From NCBI RefSeq assembly GCF_036323735.1, contig NC_086032.1, positions 55,444,599 through 55,508,598 of the forward strand: a stretch of 64,000 nucleotides of DNA. The letters run 5' to 3'. A program made the position numbers and the translations under genes. Shown here one piece after another: positions 22,762-34,065 of the stretch (its first letter is position 1; each line of letters opens with the position of its first letter). The DNA comes from Rattus norvegicus. Its lineage: Eukaryota; Chordata; Mammalia; Rodentia; Muridae. Below the pieces are notes generated by a model. That model ran no database searches, was not told where the DNA came from, and saw nothing but the letters and a program-made list of their open reading frames with translations.

Positions 22762-23833
22762 ATGGCGAGAGGCAAGCGCAGGAACCCAAGCAACAGAAAC
22801 CAAGACTACATGCCATCATCGGAGCCCAATTCTCCCACCAAAACAAACATGGAATATCCAAACACACCAGAAAAGCAAGATCTAGTTTCAAAATCATATT
22901 TGATCATGATGCTGGAGGACTTCAAGAAAGACATGAACACACTTAGGGAAACACAGGAAAACATTAATAAACAAGTAGAAGCCTACAGAGAGGAATCGCA
23001 AAAATCCCTGAAAGAATTCCAGGAAAACACAATCAAACAGTTGAAGGAATTAAAAATGGAAATAGAAGCAATCAAGAAAGAACACATGGAAACAACCCTG
23101 GATATAGAAAACCAAAAGAAGAGACAAGGAGCTGTAGATACAAGCTTCACCAACAGAATACAAGAGATGTAAGAGAAACTCAGGAGCAGAAGATTCCATA
23201 GAAATCATTGACTCAACTGTCAAAGATAATGTAAAGCGGAAAAAGCTACTGGTCCAAAACATACAGGAAATCCAGGACTCAATGAGAAGATCAAACCTAA
23301 GGATAATAGGTATAGAAGAGAGTGAAGACTCCCAGGTCAAAGGACCAGTAAATATCTTCAACAAAATCATAGAAGAAAACTTCCCTAACCTAAAAAAAGA
23401 GATACCCATAGACATAGAAGAAGCCTACAGAACGCCAAATAGACTGGACCAGAAAAGAAACACCTCCCGTCACATAATTGTCAAAACACCAAACGCACAA
23501 AATAAAGAAAGAATATTAAAAGCAGTAAGGGAAAAAGGTCAAGTAACATATAAAGGGAGACCTATCAGAATTAAACCAGACTTCTCGCCAGAAACTATAA
23601 AGGCCAGAAGATCCTGGACTGATGTCATAAAGACCCTAAGAGAACACAAATGCCAGCCCAGGTTACAGTATCCAGCAAAACTCTCAATTAACATTGATGG
23701 AGAAACCAAGATATTCCATGACAAAACCAAATTTACACAATATCTTTCTACAAATCCAGCATTACAAAGGATAATAAACGGTAAAGCCCAACATAAGGAG
23801 GCAAGCTATACCCTAGAAGAAGCAAGAAACTAA
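22762..23833 (+). pseudogene. L1 ORF1 (copy A), nonsense plus frameshift
   Basis: ORF1p is the cytoplasmic L1 RNA-binding protein: a trimeric coiled coil, an RRM and a basic C-terminal domain that coat L1 RNA as nucleic-acid chaperone. The start ATG-GCG-AGA is shared with copies B and C. The coiled coil is disrupted at 23170-23172, where GAA (Glu) has become TAA. A 2-bp deletion follows within the next few codons, so the RRM and C-terminal part (23282-23833, open) lie in another frame. Upstream, around 22935-22975, six more codons are present than in copies B and C. Product expected: a truncated 136-residue N-terminal fragment at most. Confidence 0.95.
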
Positions 23834-23892
23834 TCGTCTTGGCAACAAAACAAAGAGAATGAAAGCACACAAACATAACCTCACATCCAAAT

Positions 23893-26800
23893 ATGAATAT
23901 AAAGGGAAACAATAATCACTATTCCTTAATATCTCTCAAAATCAATGGCCTCAACTCCCACATAAAAAGACATAGATTAACAAACTGGATACGCAACGAG
24001 GACCCTGCATTCTGCTGCCTACAGGAAACACACCTCAGAGACAAAGACAGACACTACCTCAGAGTGAAAGGCGGGAAAACAACTTTCCAAGCAAATGGTC
24101 AGAAGAAGCAAGCTGGAGTAGCCATTCTAATATCAAATAAAATCAATTTCCAACTAAAAGTCATTAAAAAAGATAAGGAAGGACACTTCATATTCATCAA
24201 AGGAAAAATCCACCAAGATGAACTCTCAATCCTAAACATCTATGCCCCAAATACAAGGGCACCTACATACGTAAAAGAAACCTTACTAAAGCTCAAAACA
24301 CACATTGCACCTCACACAATAATAGTGGGAGATTTCAACACCCCACTCTCATCAATGGACAGATCATGGAAACAGAAATTAAACAGTGATGTCGACAGAC
24401 TAAGAGAAGTCATGAGCCAAATGGACTTAACGGATATTTATAGAACATTCTATCCTAAAGCAAAAGGATATAGCTTCTTCTCAGCTCCTCATGGTACTTT
24501 CTCCAAAATTGACCATATAATTGGTCAAAAAACAGGCCTAAACAGGTACAGAAAGATAGAAATAATCCCATGCGTGCTAACGGACCACCACGGCCTAAAA
24601 CTGGTCTTCAATAACAATAAGGGAAGAATGCCCACATATACGTGGAAATTGAACAATGCTCTACTCAATGATAACCTGGTCAAGGAAGAAATAATGAAAG
24701 AAATTAAAAACTTTTTAGAATTTAATGAAAATGAAGATACAATATACTCAAACTTATGGGACACAATGAAAGCTGTGCTAAGAGGAAAACTCATAGCGCT
24801 GAGTGCCTGCAGAAAGAAACAGGAAAGAGCATATGTCAGCAGCTTGACAGCACACCTAAAAGCTCTAGAACAAAAAGAAGCAAATACACTCAGGAGGAGT
24901 AGAAGGCAGGAAATAATCAAACTCAGAGCTGAAATCAACCAAGTAGAAACAAAAAGGACCATAGAAAGAATCAACAGAACCAAAAGTTGGTTCTTTGAGA
25001 AAATCAACAAGATAGATAAACCCTTAGCCAGACTAACGAGAGGACACAGAGAGTGCGTCCAAATTAACAAAATCAAAAATGAAAAGGGAGACATAACTAC
25101 AGATTCAGAGGAAATTCAAAAAATCATCAGATCTTACTATAAAAACCTATATTCAACAAAATTTGAAAATCTTCAGGAAATGGACAATTTCCTAGACAGA
25201 TACCAGGTATCGAAGTTAAATCAGGAACAGATAAACCAGTTAAACAACCCCATAACTCCTAAGGAAATAGAAGCAGTCATTAAAGGTCTCCCAACCAAAA
25301 AGAGCCCAGGTCCAGACGGGTTTAGTGCAGAATTCTATCAAACCTTCATAGAAGACCTCATACCAATATTATCCAAACTATTCCACAAAATTGAAACAGA
25401 TGGAGCCCTACCGAATTCCTTCTACGAAGCCACAATTACTCTTATACCTAAACCACACAAAGACACAACAAAGAAAGAGAACTTCAGACCAATTTCCCTT
25501 ATGAATATCGACGCAAAAATACTCAATAAAATTCTGGCAAACCGAATTCAAGAGCACATCAAAACAATCATCCACCATGATCAAGTAGGCTTCATCCCAG
25601 GCATGCAGGGATGGTTAAATATATGGAAAACCATCAACGTGATCCATTATATAAACAAACTGAAAGAACAGAACAACATGATCATTTCATTAGATGCTGA
25701 GAAAGCATTTGACAAAATTCAACACCCCTTCATGATAAAAGTCCTGGAAAGAATAGGAATTCAAGGCCCATACCTAAACATAGTAAAAGCCATATACAGC
25801 AAACCAGTTGCTAACATTAAACTAAATGGAGAGAAACTTGAAGCAATCCCACTAAAATCAGGGACTAGACAAGGGTGCCCACTCTCTCCCTACTTATTCA
25901 ATATAGTTCTTGAAGTTCTAGCCAGAGCAATCAGACAACAAAAGGAGATCAAAGGGATACAGATCGGAAAAGAAGAGGTCAAAATATCACTATTTGCAGA
26001 TGACATGATAGTATATTTAAGTGATCCCAAAAGTTCCACCATAGAACTACTAAAGCTGATAAACAACTTCAGCAAAGTGGCTGGGTATAAAATTAACTCA
26101 AATAAATCAGTTGCCTTCCTCTATACAAAACAGAAACAAGCCGAGAAAGAAATTAGGGAAATGACACCCTTCATAATAGACCCAAATAATATAAAGTACC
26201 TCGGTGTGACTTTAACCAAGCAAGTAAAAGATCTGTACAATAAGAACTTCAAGACACTGAGGAAAGAAATTGAAGAAGACCTCAGAAGATGGAAAGATCT
26301 CCCATGCTCATGGATTGGCAGGATTAATATAGTAAAAATGACCATTTTACCAAAAGCAATCTACAGATTCAATGCAATCCCCATCAAAATACCAATCCAA
26401 TTCTTCAAAGAGTTAGACAGAACAATTTGCAAGTTCATCTGGAATAACAAAAACCCAGGATAGCTAAAGCTATCCTCAACAATAAAAGGACTTCAGGGGG
26501 AATCACTATCCCTGAACTCAAGCAGTATTACAGAGCAATAGTGATAAAAACTGCATTATTGGTACAGAGACAGACAGATAGACCAATGGAATAGAATTGA
26601 AGACCCAGAAATGAACCCACACACCTATGGTCACTTGATTTTTGACAAAGGAGCCAAAACCATCCAATGGAAAAAAGACAGCATTTTCAGCAAATGGTGC
26701 TGGTTCAACTGGAGGGCAACATGTAGAAGAATGCAGATCGATCCATGCTTATCACCCTGTACAAACCTTAAGTCCAAGTGGATCAAGGACCTCCACATCA

Positions 26801-27717
26801 AACCAGACACACTCAAACTAATAGAAGAATAACTAGGGAAGCATCTGGAACACATGGGCACTGGAAAAAATTTCCTGAACAAAACACCAATGGCTTATGC
26901 TCTAAGATCAAGAATCGACAAATGGGATCTCATAAAACTGCAAAGCTTCTGTAAGGCAAAGGACACTGTGGTTAGGACAAATCGGCAACCAACAGATTGG
27001 GAAACGATCTTTACCAATCCTACAACAGATAGAGGCCTTATATCCAAAATATACAAAGAACTCAAGAAGTTAGACCGCAGGGAAACAAATAACCCTATTA
27101 AAAAATGGGGTTCAGAGCTATACAAAGAATTCACAGCTGAGGAATGCCGAATGGCTGAGAAACACCTAAAGAAATGTTCAACATCTTTAGTCATAAGGGA
27201 AATGCAAATCAAAACAACCCTGAGATTTCACCTCACACCAGTGAGAATGGCTAAGATCAAAAACTCAGGTGACAGCAGATGCTGGCGAGGATGTGGAGAA
27301 AGAGGAACACTCCTCCATTGTTGGTGGGATTGCAGACTGGTAAAACCATTCTGGAAATCAGTCTGGAGGTTCCTCAGAAAATTGGACATTGAACTGCCTG
27401 AGGATCCAGCTATACCTCTCTTGGGCATATACCCAAAAGATGCCTCAACATATAAAAGAGACACGTGCTCCACTATGTTCATCGCAGCCTTATTTATAAT
27501 AGCCAGAAAATGGAAAGAACCCAGATGCCCTTCAACAGAGGAATGGATACAGAAAATGTGGTACATCTACACAATGGAATATTACTCAGCTATCAAAAAC
27601 AACGAGTTTATGAAATTCGTAGGCAAATGGTTGGAACTGTAAAATATCATCCTGAGTGAGCTAACCCAATCACAGAAAGACATACATGGTATGCACTCAT
27701 TGATAAGTGGCTATTAG
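23893..27717 (+). pseudogene. L1 ORF2 (copy A), broken in its C-terminal third
   Basis: ORF2p makes the nick (AP-type endonuclease) and copies L1 RNA (reverse transcriptase) at the target. Codons 1-856 are open (23893-26463) and include the endonuclease and the full RT core with F-A-D-D. A 1-bp loss in an A run near 26452 shifts the frame. A 2-bp loss near 26555 restores it, so the net change is minus one codon. Two further in-frame stops follow: TAA at 26830-26832 (from AAA) and TAA at 27640-27642 (from GAA, four codons after the FVGKW motif). The Cys-His block is present near 27283-27340 but lies beyond stops. A truncated EN-RT protein could be made in principle; no complete ORF2p. Confidence 0.95.
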
Positions 27718-28290
27718 CCCAAATGCTTGAATTACCCTAGATCCCTAGAACAAACGAAACTCAAGACAGATGATCAAAATGTGAATGCTTCACTCCTTCT
27801 TTAAATGAGGAAAAAGAATACCCTTGGCAGGGAAGGGAGAGGCAAAGATTAAAACAGAGACTGAAGGAACACCCATTCAGAGCCTGCCCCACATTTGGCC
27901 CATACATATACAGCCACCCAATTAGACAAGATGGATGAAGCAAAGAAGTGCAGACCGACAGGAGCCGGATGTAGATCGCTCCTGAGAGACACAGCCAGAA
28001 TACAGCAAATACAGAGGCGAATGCCAGCAGCAAACCACTGAACTGAGAATAGGTCCCCTATTGAAGGAATCAGAGAAAGAACTGGAAGAGCTTGAAGGGG
28101 CTCGAGACCCCATATGTACAACAATGCCAAGCAACCAGAGCTTCCAGGGACTAAGCCACTACCTAAAGACTATACATGGACTGACCCTGGACTCTGACTC
28201 CATAGGTAGCAATGAATATCCTAGTAAGAGCACCAGTGGAAGGGGAAGCCCTGGGTCCTGCTAAGACTGAACTCCCAGTGAACTAGTCTA

Positions 28291-28360
28291 TGGGGGGAGG
28301 GCGGCAATGGGGGGAGTGTTGGGAGGGGAACACCCATAAGGAAGGGGAGGGGGGAGGGGG
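28291..28360 (+). promoter_or_regulatory. G-rich polypurine block in the L1 3'UTR (copy A)
   Basis: Several runs of four to six G within 70 bp, conserved in copies B (39394-39467, as C runs) and C (55677-55743) and in the truncated copies. Such blocks are a standard feature of mammalian L1 3'UTRs and can fold into G-quadruplexes. Confidence 0.85.
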
Positions 28361-28455
28361 ATGTTTGCCCGGAAACCGGGAAAGGGAATAACACTCGAAA
28401 TGTATATAAGAAATACTCAAGTTAATAAAAAAAAAAAAAAAAAGAAAATCTATGA

Positions 28456-29326
28456 CTTCTAGAAAGAATGTTAACCAATTACACACAGTCATTCCAGCTC
28501 TTCTCTTTTTTAAAAATTAAATTAAAAAAAAGATAATCTTTAAAACAAGTTAATTTAAAAATTTATTTACATATATTTGTTTTGTTTCCATTTGTGTCAT
28601 GAGTACACATCTAAGTATGTCTATGTGAGTTTGGAGAACATCTGGAGTCAGTTCACTAATTAAACTATTTTAAATGTACTCAGGTCCTTGTTCTGCAAAT
28701 TTGCAGGCCCTAGACAATCATGACCTAAGAATTATTATCCCTCCATTTATTTTCTGTGATATTTGGAAAAACAATTCTTACTCTTCAATTCCAATAAACC
28801 TCCTTTAAAATTTAGTTTAATTGTATTCTGTAATAAAGAATTCCCCCCCCAAAAAAACTATAGTGAATAGAAACAATGAGAAATGTTTTCAGCATGCTTG
28901 ATATAGAAACAAGTTATAATACTGTTTGATAATAATTATACATAAATAATGTTTGCTATAATGTTAAAACTGTATATTTTCAACACCACTGAAGAAGACA
29001 CCACAAAGATTTATATATACATGCATCATTTAGTAGTCTGGAAATATTTGCCAAAATACCTTTCAGTCTGCTTCAACAGATGTTGTACATTAGCTTCTTC
29101 AAGTTTTATAATTGCCAACATATTTGAAAAACATAAAGATCAATAATTTTAATACCACTACTTTACAAAACAGAACTGTGAAGTAGAAATTGTTGTTATT
29201 AGTATGCAATTCTCAAATGTTTTTGAGTATACAAAACATGCCAGTATTAAAACTAAGTGGTAGTTACCTAGACAAATTAGTTCCATCTGTCTGCGAGTTA
29301 CATTTTTGTTTGAGGCTATCTTTTTC
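28456..29326. other. Unique AT-rich interval with a B3-like SINE relic
   Basis: About 28615-28720 (antisense) resembles a B3/B2-type SINE: 'gtttggagaacatctggagtcagtt' then 'actcaggtccttgttctgcaaatttgcaggcc'. The remainder shows no gene or repeat. Confidence 0.4.
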
Positions 29327-29700
29327 TTAGTTACCTTTCTATTGATGTAACAAAACACCAAAATCTAGGCAACTTATAAAAGAAAGCATTTAATTGAGGA
29401 CTAGGTTACATTTTCCAAAGATGAGTCCATATTATCACTGCAGTTCACACAGTAGCAGTCAGGGAGGCATGACAACAAAGAAGTAGTTAAGAGCATACAA
29501 TTGATCCAAAGGCAAGAGGCAAAGAAGTAATGAGGTCATAATGTGGGCTTTCGAAAACTTAACATCCACTTCCAAAGATAGACCATCTCCAACAAGGACG
29601 TAACTCCTACTACTCGTCAACAAATTCAGCCAACTAGAAACAGCCATTCAAATATATGATCTTACATGGTCCATTCCTGTTCAAAACATCGCACTATATA
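29327..29700 (+). mobile_element. URR1-like non-autonomous hAT DNA transposon
   Basis: Begins 'cttagttacctttctattgatgtaacaaaacacc' and ends near 'ggtccattcctgttcaaaacatcgcac', the typical terminal blocks of rodent URR1-type elements. The internal order is consistent ('ggcatgac', 'aacaaggacgtaactcct'). No transposase is encoded. The orientation is only by consensus convention. Family from memory. Confidence 0.5.
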
Positions 29701-32229
29701 ATTTACCTTTACCTCAAGTCAAGCTTTGGAGACTTCTACTACTTCTTGGAACAGAGGTCCATTTAAAAAAAAACATATAAAACTTGTATAGGCCAAATAA
29801 TCTGTCAAGTCAGACTTTTAAATATCACTGGGATAATTAAAATGTTTTTCTAATCTTAGAAGACAAAGTCAATGTTGAACAATGTTCATGTATAACCAGC
29901 CACATAGTTCTAAAAGTCAAGTCACTCTGCCAGTTCTAATGAGAAAAATCCTTCTGATGAACTATTTAATTGGGTTTAACAAGGCTGTTTATAGCTAATC
30001 CTAAATGCACTAATAAGAATCTGAAGGCCTATACTCAATGTTAGTTTTAGTCCCTTTAGATTTGGCTCATAATTACAGTTTGCTCTTTAATTATCCCGCT
30101 TCTCATTTGCAATTTATGATTAAGACCAACAGGATGCCCTGGAGAGTCCAAGTGCTGAGCTGGACAGGAATAAAATAGAGGACAACAATTCCTTTGGCCA
30201 ACTGGCCCAGGTGGTCAAAACAGATTTTGTTTTGTTTAATTGTAAACAAGTTGTTCAAAGTAAACACATAAAGCATGTGATTTTAGAACCTAATGCCTAT
30301 CTTCCTCAAAACATTTTAATGGCATTTTAAAAACACTTTGTTATATTAGCAGTAGGAAAAAAACACTCTAAGATACTAGTGTGAACAATGAACTAGTTAT
30401 ATTGGAGTCCCTGGACAATGTAAGGTTGCAAGTATGAAGTCAAAACTGATGGGCAGATATTGTTTTATATCAGATCAAAAAGAATAGTCGGCACACAACA
30501 AAGTATACAAAGTATTATTTGTTTATTATATAATTTTAAAAAAATCAAATGTGTCCAGATGTCAAATGATGGTGTCATTATACATGTTTTGTTCAGGCAA
30601 TGATATTGTTTATACTTTTAAGATGGGAACACCCTGTCTTCCACTGAGAAACTATCTCACAACATTCTGATCATCTTTGATGATGTTGCCCAAGGCTGAG
30701 TGTATAGGAGTGTATTATCCACTCATTAGAAGATTTCTGGGCATTCTATAGTCAGTTGTTTTCTGCACTTTGACCTGTTGAGATTTGTAGGCGTAATATT
30801 TTGTATGCAATATAAAGTTTACCCTTGGGTTATTCCAATGCTGATTTCTCTGCCCTCATGTCTTGTTACAATGGAATACAGTATTGTAATGCTTATAACC
30901 AAAGAATCTTCTGTCTCGAGTTTGTCTAAACTGTTTTTAACCACTTTTTCTCTGCTTTGCCAATAAATGCTGATCACTCAATGGCTGGGAAGAATAGAGA
31001 ATATGGTGGGAGGTCCACCAGCCATGGAAAAGAGAAAGGGAGTGAGGGAGAAGGAGAGAGGGTGATTCAGAATAGCAGGCAGAATGGAGGAATTGGAGCT
31101 ATAAAGAAAGGACTTGAAGAGTCAGATCAATAATAATATGCAAGTATCATGGAATGGGACTGGGCGGTATATAGATTAGCATAGGAGGTAAACATAGATC
31201 AGTAATATTCAGCAATTGAGATGTAGTTTTGAATAATTCTTTTTTCTGTGTTGTTGGAAAGAGGCATAAGGTAAAGAAATATAGTCACATGATTAATTCA
31301 CTCTTTATATTCATATTAAAATAATTCCTTTAGAGCGGTTATCTGTGAGATCTTTGCCTACTGGAAATAACGTTCTTTTGATTACAGGTAGGAACTAGAC
31401 TTAGGTGTGTGTATAAGTTTTGGTATTTAGAACGCAGTTGAAATTATACTAGCTTCCAAAACCGGCATTAGCATTTTCTCCTCTAAGGTTCATGATCTCA
31501 CTAGCCACAGATTGCTGGCTAGATTTACATGAATTTCCTCATATTGAGCAACTCTTAAGTCTAAGTTGATGGACTATAAACGTTGTGTTATAAATATGTA
31601 TGTGCATTTGCATATAAATATAATGTATCTCTGTATATACACATTTATGCCTGTGTGGATTTATATAAACATCCAATTTGAGAAATAGTAGGAGTAGGCA
31701 TGATGAAACAACATAAATACAATACAGGTGTATAAAATTCTTCAAAGAAAATGAAAAAAGTTTTCGAGTTTTCTTGTGATTTCCTCCTAGTAAGGCTTTT
31801 TTTTCTGGATCTAGACGTCCTTGTACAAGAGGAGTAGAAAGAGTTCTAGGTAGCATATCCTTGTTCTTTGATTTCCTGTGATCAATCCTTACATTACTAG
31901 AGTTCAGATTAAATAAAAATATGGTAAAATAAAATAGAAAAGCAGAACATTAGTGGCCGAAAAAGATGTAATAAATCAGAGCATTTTACCAGCTTATATT
32001 GAAACATCATAGGACTTGATGTCACTATGTTCCTCCTGTTATGTTGTTAGTGTGAAATGTCATCCACAGGTCCCTGTGTTTACACACTCGGAATCCACTG
32101 ATAGAACTGCTTCAGAAGTCTATAAAACCTTTACTAGTTGCAGTGTCAGTGAAATATTTCCTTTTCAGGCCAAGCTTGAGTTTTCATATCCCAGCCCTAC
32201 TTCCTCTTTATTCTCTGGTTCTTGACTAC
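29701..32229. other. Unique interval, part possibly conserved noncoding DNA
   Basis: No exon or RNA gene recognised. The block 29940-30270 is rich in homeodomain-type TAAT cores and other factor-like motifs (see findings). The block 30600-31250 has LTR-like composition (an AATAAA near 30963, then a purine-rich stretch), but I could not define LTR ends. Confidence 0.4.
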
Positions 32230-32380
32230 AATCTTTGAACAGCTTCTCATGCTCCTGCCACTGTGAGCTTCTTAAAATGTTGGATCATCTTTCCATTTAT
32301 ATTTCAAGCCAATAAAACATCAACACATTTGCTCTTTCTTGTCAAGTATTTTGATACAGCAATTAGAAATATAACTTATG
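32230..32380 (+). mobile_element. URR1-like element 3' part, truncated by an L1 junction
   Basis: The blocks 'caagccaataaaacatcaacac' and 'gtcaagtattttgatacagcaattagaaatataac' resemble the end of a URR1-type rodent repeat. It directly abuts the L1 5'UTR fragment that follows. Confidence 0.4.
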
Positions 32381-32911
32381 GTAGAGGAGGGCCCAGGAGC
32401 AGCAGGTCCGCTGCGTCTGAGACACCACCAGAACCTGAAGGGACCGACTGGATAAACAGTTCTCTGCACCCAAATCCCATGGGAGGGAGAGCTAAACCTT
32501 CAGAGAGGCAGACATGCCTGGGAAACCAGAAGAGACTGCACTCTGCACACATCTCTGACGCCAGAGGTAAACACCAAATGCCATCTGGAACCCTGGTGCA
32601 CGGAAGCTCCCGGAAAGGGCAGCGCAGATGTTCCTGGTTGCTGCCACCACAAAGAGCTCATAAGGAACACCTACGAGCAAACTGGAGCCTCAGGACCACA
32701 GGTAAGACCAACTTTTCTGCTGCAAGCGACCTGCCTGGTGAACTCAGGACACACAGAGGCAAAATTCCTCTAGGACCGGACACTTCCGGTATTTAGCGGG
32801 AGTCCCAAACCAGCGGATCCTTGCCTAGCAGCTCTCTGCTCCCAAACCCCGTGGAAGAGAGCCCTCACCGCCTGGTCAGGTGGGCACTCCTGAGACTGCA
32901 GAGCAGAAGTC
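32381..32911 (+). mobile_element. L1 5'UTR monomer fragment, sense
   Basis: 531 bp matching the copy C 5'UTR from the 'gagggcccaggagc' block through a full monomer junction ('ctctgctcccaaaccccgtgg' at 32828) into the next monomer. It stops abruptly at 32911 at a junction with antisense ORF2. No ORF1 follows. Confidence 0.93.
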
Positions 32912-33607
32912 TTAATTTCTTTCTTTATTTCTTCCTTGACCAGGTTATCGTTGAGTAGAGCATTGTTCAACTTCCACATATATGTGGGGTTCTTCCCTTA
33001 TTGTTATTGAAGACCAGCTTTAGGCCGTGGTGGTCTGATAGCTCGCATGGGATTATTTCTATCTTTCTGTACCTGTTGAGGCCCGTTTTTTGACCAATTG
33101 TATGGTTAATTTTGGAGAAAGTGCCATGAGGAGCTGAGAAGAGTGTATATCCTTTTGCTTTAGGATAGAATATTCTATAAATATCTGTTAAGTCCATTTG
33201 GTTCATGACTTTTCTTAGTCTGTCTACGTCTCTGTTTAATTTCTGTTTCCATTATCTGTCCATTGATGAGAGTGAGGTGTTGAAATCTCCTACTATTATT
33301 GTGTGAGGTGCAATGTGTGTTTTGAGCTTTAAGGTTTCTTTTACGTATGTAGGTACCCTTGTATTTGGGGCATAGATATTTAGGATTGAGAGTTCATCTT
33401 GGTGGATTTTTCCTTTGATGAATATGAAGTGTCCTTCCTTATCTTTTTTGATGACTTTTAGTTGAAAATTGATTTTATTTGATATTAGAATGGCTACTCC
33501 AGTTTGCTTCTTCCAACCATTTGCTGGAAAATTGATTTCCAGCCTTTCACTCTGAGGTAGTGTCTGTCTTTGTCTCTGAGGTATGTTTCCTGTAGGCAGC
33601 AGAGTCA
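32912..33607 (-). mobile_element. L1 ORF2 endonuclease-region fragment, antisense
   Basis: Reverse complement of ORF2 codons from about 40 (just before the catalytic Glu block C-L-Q-E-T) to about 275 (NDNLVKEEIKKEI). G-D-F-N and S-D-H-H type motifs are recognisable, the latter altered. A 3-base loss and a frame break near 33590 and 33250 interrupt it. There is no A-tail or 3'UTR. Confidence 0.93.
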
Positions 33608-34065
33608 ACTGATTTTTTGATCTTAGCCATTCTGACTGGTGTGAGGTTGAATCTCAGGGTTATTTTGATTTGCATTTCCCTGATGACTAAGGATGTTGAA
33701 TATATTTTTAGGTACTTTGCAGCCATTCAATATTCCTCAGGTGAGAATTCTTTGTTTAGCTTTATAAAACATTTTTTTAAAAAATAGGGTTATTTGATTC
33801 TGTGGTGTCTAATTTCTTGAGTTCTTTGTATATATTGGATATTATCCCTTTATCAGATGTAGGACTGGTACTGATCTTTTCCAACTATGTTGGTTGCTGT
33901 TTTGTCCTAATGACAGTGTCCTTTGTCTTACACAAGCTTCGTAATTTTATGAGGTACCATTTGTCAACTCTTGATCTTAGAGCATAAACCATTGGTGTTC
34001 TGTGCAGGAAATTTTTGCTAGTGCCCATGTATTTGAGACTTTTCCCCACTTTTTAAGATCACGTT
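33608..34065 (-). mobile_element. Old L1 ORF2 C-terminal fragment, antisense
   Basis: Reverse complement of ORF2 from about codon 975 to 1125 (compare 40495-40930 in copy B), more diverged than the adjoining endonuclease fragment, so of a different age. It begins exactly where the younger fragment ends. Confidence 0.85.

Larger units (their letters stand above)
22060..28443 (+). mobile_element. L1 copy A, essentially full-length, sense
   Basis: 6384 bp bounded by a 12-bp duplication, GAAAATCTATGA, at 22048-22059 and 28444-28455. Order: 5'UTR (22060-22761, one partial monomer), ORF1 (22762-23833), a 59-bp spacer, ORF2 (23893-27717), 3'UTR with a G-rich block (28291-28360) and an A-tail. Both ORFs are broken, so the copy cannot move by itself. 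Its ORF1 differs in coiled-coil length from copies B and C, which suggests a separate subfamily. Confidence 0.97.

Noticed and set aside
26854..27642. 262-codon open frame read as a separate gene
   Set aside because: It is the C-terminal piece of the broken ORF2 of L1 copy A, in the same frame as the N-terminal part.
30600..31250. Possible LTR (AATAAA near 30963 followed by a purine-rich stretch)
   Set aside because: No TG...CA ends, no flanking duplication and no second copy in the window to compare with.
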